Shown here: in pieces, positions 22,399 through 23,808 of the stretch | How positions within the stretch are numbered: position 1 is the stretch's first letter | Layout: the number at the start of each line of letters is the position of its first letter | Assembly (NCBI GenBank): GCA_037968855.1 | Contig: JBBKWH010000056.1 | Span: 1-23,808, forward strand | Origin: JBBKWH01 sp037968855 | GTDB lineage: Bacteria; Pseudomonadota; Gammaproteobacteria; Pseudomonadales; Moraxellaceae | Direction of reading: 5' to 3' | DNA: 23,808 nucleotides | Notes under the pieces: generated by a model | What the model was told of the DNA's origin: nothing | The model's input: only the letters and a program-made list of their open reading frames with translations | The model's database searches: none | Made by a program: the position numbers and the translations under genes

Positions 22399-23228
22399 TC
22401 ACGTCTGCCGTTCAAGAGCCTCAGCAGCGCAGTGCATGGGAGACAGTCAAGATTGCCCGTCATCCAGAGCGACCTTTGTTTTTGGATTATGTTAGTGGCT
22501 TGTTTAGCGAGTTTGACCCGCTGCATGGCGATCGTTTGTATGGTGATGACGGTGCGCTGATGGGTGGCTTGGCGCGTTTTAATGGCCGTCCTGTCATGGT
22601 GATTGGTCAACATAAAGGCCGCAGCACGCGCGAGCGGATTCAGCATAATTTTGGTATGCCCAATCCAGAAGGCTATCGCAAGGCGTTACGTCTGTGTCAG
22701 ATGGCCGAGCGATTTGGGTTGCCAGTGATGACCTTTATTGATACACCTGGTGCGTACCCTGGTGTGGGTGCGGAGGAGCGTGGGCAGGCCGAAGCGATTG
22801 CACGCAATTTGGCTGAGCTGTCGAGTCTAAACGTACCGATCATTGCAACGGTGATTGGTGAAGGTGGCTCTGGTGGTGCGTTGGCGATTGGTGTGGCGGA
22901 TAAAGTAGTGATGCTGTCTAACAGTATTTATTCGGTGATTTCGCCAGAAGGCTGCGCGGCGATTTTGTGGAAAACCAACGAAAAAGCAGAGCAAGCCAGT
23001 GAAGCAATGGCCATGACAGCGGATCGTTTGCATGCATTAGGCTTGGTCGAAGCAGTGGTCGATGAGGGCGAGGGCGCGCATGTTCAGCCAAATCAAGTGA
23101 TGGCGGCGCTGCAACAGACCTTGTCTACCTTACTTGATGAGTTGATTGACATGGAGCCTGCCGAGCGATGCGAAGCCCGTTACCAACGCATGATGGCTTT
23201 TGGCAGCACGCTCTTGTCCAGCAATTAA
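22395..23228 (+). CDS. accA: Acetyl-CoA carboxylase carboxyltransferase subunit alpha, short form
   Basis: AccA pairs with AccD to transfer the carboxyl group from biotin to acetyl-CoA, making malonyl-CoA for fatty-acid synthesis. The catalytic domain is complete: HGDRLYGDDGALMGGLAR, GQHKGRSTRERI, NFGMPNPEGYRKALRL, FIDTPGAYPGVGAEERGQ, GEGGSGGALAIGV and SVISPEGCAAILWK. At 277 residues it lacks the roughly 40-residue N-terminal helical extension of E. coli AccA (319). The strong AGGAGGAGG ribosome binding site right before ATG 22395 and the 4-nt overlap with ppx show that this is the true start, not a truncation. Similar short AccA proteins occur in Acinetobacter relatives, from memory. tilS starts within its 3' end. 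Confidence 0.96.
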   Translation: MITSAVQEPQQRSAWETVKIARHPERPLFLDYVSGLFSEFDPLHGDRLYGDDGALMGGLARFNGRPVMVIGQHKGRSTRERIQHNFGMPNPEGYRKALRLCQMAERFGLPVMTFIDTPGAYPGVGAEERGQAEAIARNLAELSSLNVPIIATVIGEGGSGGALAIGVADKVVMLSNSIYSVISPEGCAAILWKTNEKAEQASEAMAMTADRLHALGLVEAVVDEGEGAHVQPNQVMAALQQTLSTLLDELIDMEPAERCEARYQRMMAFGSTLLSSN

Positions 23229-23806
23229 ATCAGTCTTTGCATCGATTTGATGCAGATCAATCCTTTGTCGTCGCCTGTAGTGGGGGAAGAGATTCTCTGA
23301 CACTGGCGGCGGCATTGTCGTTTTTGCGGCCAGCATGTGTGCGGGTGGTGCATGTCAACCATGGTTTGCATGCCGATGCTGCACGCTGGGCTCAGCATGT
23401 GCAGCGTGTTTGTCTGCAATTGCAGATTCCTTGTGTGGTGCGGGCTGTACAGGTTGGTCAGGGTAATCTTGAGGCAGAGGCACGTCGTGCGCGTTATGCC
23501 ACCTTGCAGGCTGAGGTCTTGCCCCACGAGGTGCTAGTGTTGGGACAACATCAGCAAGATCAGGCCGAGACGGTATTGATGCGCTTGATGTCTGGTAGTG
23601 GTGTGCAAGGCTTGGCCAGTATGCGTGAGCAGGATGAGTGGCAGGGCATGCGCCGTTTTCGCCCTTGGCTGGCGGCAACACGGCAGCAGATTACTGCGTT
23701 GGCTACGGTGCTTGAACTGGATTATATCGATGACCCTGCCAATGCGGATCTGCGCTTTGATCGGGTGTGGTTACGCCAGCAATTGTGGCCACAATTGCTG
23801 GCGTAA
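23168..23806 (+). CDS. tilS: tRNA(Ile)-lysidine synthase, truncated at the window end
   Basis: TilS attaches lysine to C34 of tRNA-Ile(CAU) so that it reads AUA, and is essential. The N-terminal ATP-pyrophosphatase domain is present: PP-loop SGGRDS (38-43), VVHVNHGLH, LGQHQQDQAETVLMRLMSGSGVQGL, RPWLAATRQQI and DDPANADLRFDRVWLRQQLWP. A stop appears after 212 residues, where TilS normally has about 430; the C-terminal domains are missing. The stop lies in the second arm of a perfect palindrome that runs to the last base, so the break is probably an assembly edge rather than a real mutation. The ATG at 23168 lies 61 nt inside accA and its ribosome binding site is weak. Confidence 0.88.
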   Translation: MRSPLPTHDGFWQHALVQQLNQSLHRFDADQSFVVACSGGRDSLTLAAALSFLRPACVRVVHVNHGLHADAARWAQHVQRVCLQLQIPCVVRAVQVGQGNLEAEARRARYATLQAEVLPHEVLVLGQHQQDQAETVLMRLMSGSGVQGLASMREQDEWQGMRRFRPWLAATRQQITALATVLELDYIDDPANADLRFDRVWLRQQLWPQLLA

Positions 23807-23808
23807 CC
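23769..23808. repeat. Perfect 40-bp palindrome at the window end
   Basis: The last 40 bases are their own reverse complement with no spacer, centred between 23788 and 23789 (GTGG|CCAC). The first arm encodes expected TilS sequence; the second arm brings in the premature TAA. It ends exactly at the last base given. Confidence 0.95.

Noticed and set aside
1..23808. CRISPR arrays, tRNA or rRNA genes, transposases, prophage genes
   Set aside because: No regularly spaced repeats, cloverleaf-like sequence, or transposase or phage structural motifs were recognised on either strand.

Overview
The window looks like chromosomal housekeeping DNA from a gammaproteobacterium, most likely a Moraxellaceae (Acinetobacter-like) organism. 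This is inferred from gene content and protein character: a short AccA without the N-terminal extension, a WCAPC thioredoxin, the trxA/rho/ppx and accA/tilS neighbourhoods, and the thrS-infC and pheS-pheT-ihfA clusters. Species cannot be named from sequence alone. I found no rRNA, tRNA, CRISPR array, intact insertion sequence or prophage.

Layout. 1-1080 holds iron storage on the minus strand: bacterioferritin (bfr) and its ferredoxin bfd, each with a Fur-box-like site upstream. 1184-2854 (minus) is an AMP-dependent acyl-CoA ligase. 3026-7544 (plus) is the translation block thrS-infC-rpmI-rplT. It is interrupted between infC and rpmI by an unexpected gene for a T4 Rnl1-type RNA ligase. infC appears to start at a rare ATC codon inside the end of thrS, and the rpmI leader can fold into a hairpin/pseudoknot next to the ribosome binding site. 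7628-9890 holds three accessory genes: a DUF4124 exported protein, a DUF2167 membrane protein, and a NADAR-domain protein. 9973-13669 is pheS-pheT-ihfA, with pheT and ihfA overlapping by four bases. 13811-15427 (minus) holds a very Ala-rich lipoprotein and a membrane protein with a degenerate GGDEF domain; 15583-16482 (plus) is a membrane-anchored neutral zinc metallopeptidase.

16539-17367 (minus) is a decayed secretory lipase/lipase-foldase pair. The first 84 lipase codons are joined by deletion to the C-terminal half of the chaperone, which also carries a stop codon, an exact 7-bp tandem duplication that shifts the frame, and probably a further small deletion. 17751-20637 (minus) holds an EamA transporter, rho with a long leader and a near-consensus promoter, and trxA. 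20878-23806 (plus) is a tightly overlapping ppx-accA-tilS run. tilS is cut short where the window ends, exactly at the edge of a perfect 40-bp palindrome; together with the half-terminator at base 1, this suggests that the window is a whole contig broken at hairpins.

The most interesting items are the RNA ligase embedded in the ribosomal-protein cluster, the ATC-started infC, the rpmI leader fold, the stepwise-decayed lipase/foldase locus and the terminal palindrome.
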